Shown piece after piece: positions 6,322 through 7,998 of a stretch of 7,998 bases of DNA. The stretch lies in NCBI GenBank assembly GCA_947471245.1, contig CANIXM010000068.1, forward strand, positions 1 through 7,998. Reading direction: 5' to 3'. The position numbers were made by a program, and so were the translations under genes. Position 1 is the first letter of the stretch; every line of letters begins with the position of its first letter. The notes under the pieces were generated by a model, which saw only the letters and a list, made by a program, of their open reading frames with translations, had not been told where the DNA came from and searched no databases. Source of the DNA: Paludibacteraceae bacterium (GTDB taxonomy: Bacteria; Bacteroidota; Bacteroidia; Bacteroidales; Paludibacteraceae).

Positions 6322-7998
6322 TTACTTATTTGTAAAGAAATTAAGATCAATTACAGCATTGTTTTTGTTTCTAGAAGCCTCAATGTAATCACTTTGTATG
6401 GTGATGGCTTGATTGATCAATAATACCCATTCCAGATAATTGATGTCGCCATTAATAAATTGTTGGTTGGCTGTGATGGTAATGGTATGGGCATTTTTTA
6501 CTGCTGAGTTTTCATAATAGCGCACAGCTTCATCGTACTTACGATATTGTGCTAATGCAGACCGAAATGAATTTTTAAAACCTATCAGATTCAATTCGTA
6601 TTCATTTGTCACAATTATTTCGTTTGCTTTCAAGGCATTGATTTTAGCATTTTGGCTATTTGTAAAAATGGGAATTCCCAACCCTAGCTGTAAAGCTTGG
6701 AAGCGTGGCATGTTGTTGTATTCTTTGTTATCTGCACCCATTCCTCGCATTCCCATTATTGAATATCCCATGGTTATCTCTGGCGACAGTTTTGCACGTT
6801 CTACTTTGGTAGTAGCCATAGCTATTTGTTGTTGCTGTTTCAAATATTCCATTGTGGGGTGCGTGCTCAAGTTGTTTGTATCCAGTACTGCAAGGTTGAT
6901 TTGTAGAATGTCGTTTTTGTCTGGTTTGTAGATAGTTGTAGTGTTGAGAAGTAGTTGAAATCTCAACTGAATCAACTCCATGTCTAGCCACAACTGCTGT
7001 AATTGTAGTCCAATTTGCCCGCGTTGATTTTCTGCAGTTATTTTTTCTAAAACATTACATTCTCCATTGTTGAACCTAAGTGTGGCTTTATCTTTAAATT
7101 CAGCAAATAGGCTGTCAATTTTCTGCAACAGCTCTTGTTTTTTTTGTAAATAGATGAGGTGATAATAGGTTTGTGTTATCTGCTTTTTAAGCTGAATTTC
7201 CTGCACTTCAGCATTCAATTCTTGGCTTTTCCACTCTTGGGTTAGTAGGTTTTTTTGATGTGCATATACTGTAGGGAAGTTGATAGATTGTGATACTCCC
7301 AACTTGGTGTCCGTATAAAAACTATTTATCTGACCATATTCACCAACTACATTTGTAGCTGGAATATTGGTGCTGGATAGTATTAATTTTTTTCGATAAT
7401 CACTTCGTAACCGTTCGTTTTTTACCGATAAGTTATTTGTAGTAGCCATGTCCACAGCCTGATGTAGTGTGATGGTAGTCTGTGCATTCATTCCCTGCAA
7501 TGAAAGTGTGACTAGGACTAGTATGGCCAATGGAGTTCTGTTTTTCTTGATTTTTGAGATTCCATTGTGAAACATAATGTACAATATGGGTAGTATAAAA
7601 AGGGTTAAGAAGGTGGCAAATAACAAACCTCCTATTACAACTGTAGCCAATGGACGTTGCACTTCTGCACCTTCACCTGTGCTTATGGCCATTGGCAGAA
7701 ATCCTAGGGATGCTACTACCGCGGTCATCAATACAGGACGTAATCTTATTTTTGTGCCTTGTACCACAATGCGTTTTAGATCCTTGTAACCTTCGGCTTT
7801 TAATCTGTTAAACTCTGCTATAAGTACAATCCCATTTAGTACAGCAACCCCAAATAGGGCAATGAACCCAACGCCGGCACTTATGCTGAACGGTATTCCA
7901 CGAATGGCTAATGCAAATATTCCTCCTATTGCCGAAAGGGGAATGGCAGAATAAATGAGTAAGCCTTGTTTGATTGACCCAAATGCAAAATACAACAA
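6322..7998 (-). CDS. CusA/CzcA-family RND pump fused to TolC-like channel, N-terminal part outside window
   Basis: The visible 558 codons continue without a stop through two protein families. Residues 1-150 are the C-terminal end of a heavy-metal-type RND permease: VGFIALFGVAVLNGIVLIAE (43-62), RLRPVLMTAVVASLGFLPMA (85-104) and GEGAEVQRPLATVVIGG (108-124), with about four transmembrane segments. Residues 152-172 are two lysines, a hydrophobic run and a MNAQ end, looking just like a TolC signal peptide kept inside the fusion. Residues 174-558 form an outer membrane efflux protein: TITLHQAVDMATTNN (175-189) starts the first repeat, and the second begins near HPTMEYL (380-386). Ending in NFFTNK, this part is close to a complete TolC-like protein. 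The full protein would be about 1400 residues, as in other Bacteroidota pump-channel fusions. It exports a metal or other cation by proton exchange; the substrate-binding parts are outside the window. The adaptor gene follows 103 bp downstream. Confidence 0.9.
   Translation of the reverse strand: MLYFAFGSIKQGLLIYSAIPLSAIGGIFALAIRGIPFSISAGVGFIALFGVAVLNGIVLIAEFNRLKAEGYKDLKRIVVQGTKIRLRPVLMTAVVASLGFLPMAISTGEGAEVQRPLATVVIGGLLFATFLTLFILPILYIMFHNGISKIKKNRTPLAILVLVTLSLQGMNAQTTITLHQAVDMATTNNLSVKNERLRSDYRKKLILSSTNIPATNVVGEYGQINSFYTDTKLGVSQSINFPTVYAHQKNLLTQEWKSQELNAEVQEIQLKKQITQTYYHLIYLQKKQELLQKIDSLFAEFKDKATLRFNNGECNVLEKITAENQRGQIGLQLQQLWLDMELIQLRFQLLLNTTTIYKPDKNDILQINLAVLDTNNLSTHPTMEYLKQQQQIAMATTKVERAKLSPEITMGYSIMGMRGMGADNKEYNNMPRFQALQLGLGIPIFTNSQNAKINALKANEIIVTNEYELNLIGFKNSFRSALAQYRKYDEAVRYYENSAVKNAHTITITANQQFINGDINYLEWVLLINQAITIQSDYIEASRNKNNAVIDLNFFTNK

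Noticed and set aside
6728..6991. Minus-strand 87-codon frame within the TolC part
   Set aside because: It is a shifted-frame shadow of the fused pump-channel gene, with no domain features.

Overview
The window looks like chromosomal DNA from a member of the Bacteroidota (Bacteroidetes). Three things point there. One reading frame fuses the C-terminal end of a CusA/CzcA-type RND pump to a TolC-like outer membrane channel, an arrangement I know from that phylum. There is a textbook Bacteroidetes promoter (TTTG, 19 bp, TATCTTTG). Translation starts lack clear Shine-Dalgarno sequences. No species can be named from the sequence alone.

Every convincing gene lies on the minus strand, so the transcriptional order runs from high to low coordinates. 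At 7998-5082 is the end of a heavy-metal-type tripartite efflux operon: the last part of a CusA/CzcA pump fused to a TolC channel, then a lipoprotein periplasmic adaptor. Together they would span inner membrane, periplasm and outer membrane. The substrate cannot be told here, because most of the pump is outside the window.

Next comes a 526-bp non-coding stretch (5081-4556) with several repeat families: an 11-unit tandem array of 14-16 bp GATAT-containing units with an internal 46-bp duplication, three 8-bp units, and a 7-bp CAATTAT tandem repeat. It is followed by a membrane-bound acyltransferase-3 family gene (4555-3401), probably for O-acylation of a surface glycan or lipid.

A second non-coding stretch (3400-2863) holds a good promoter with a nearby 16-bp palindrome. 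This promoter should drive a two-gene unit. The first gene is a large PEP-carboxykinase-like protein (probably the DUF4914 family), in which most of the PEPCK active-site landmarks can be recognised. The second, 31 bp downstream, is a Sua5-type threonylcarbamoyl-AMP synthase, which makes the t6A intermediate for tRNA. It runs off the window at base 1.

I see no CRISPR array, RNA gene, transposase or defence system. The two items most worth following up are the PEPCK-like protein of unknown reaction and the GATAT repeat array. The pump-channel fusion is known in type, but its retained internal signal-peptide-like segment poses a topology question.
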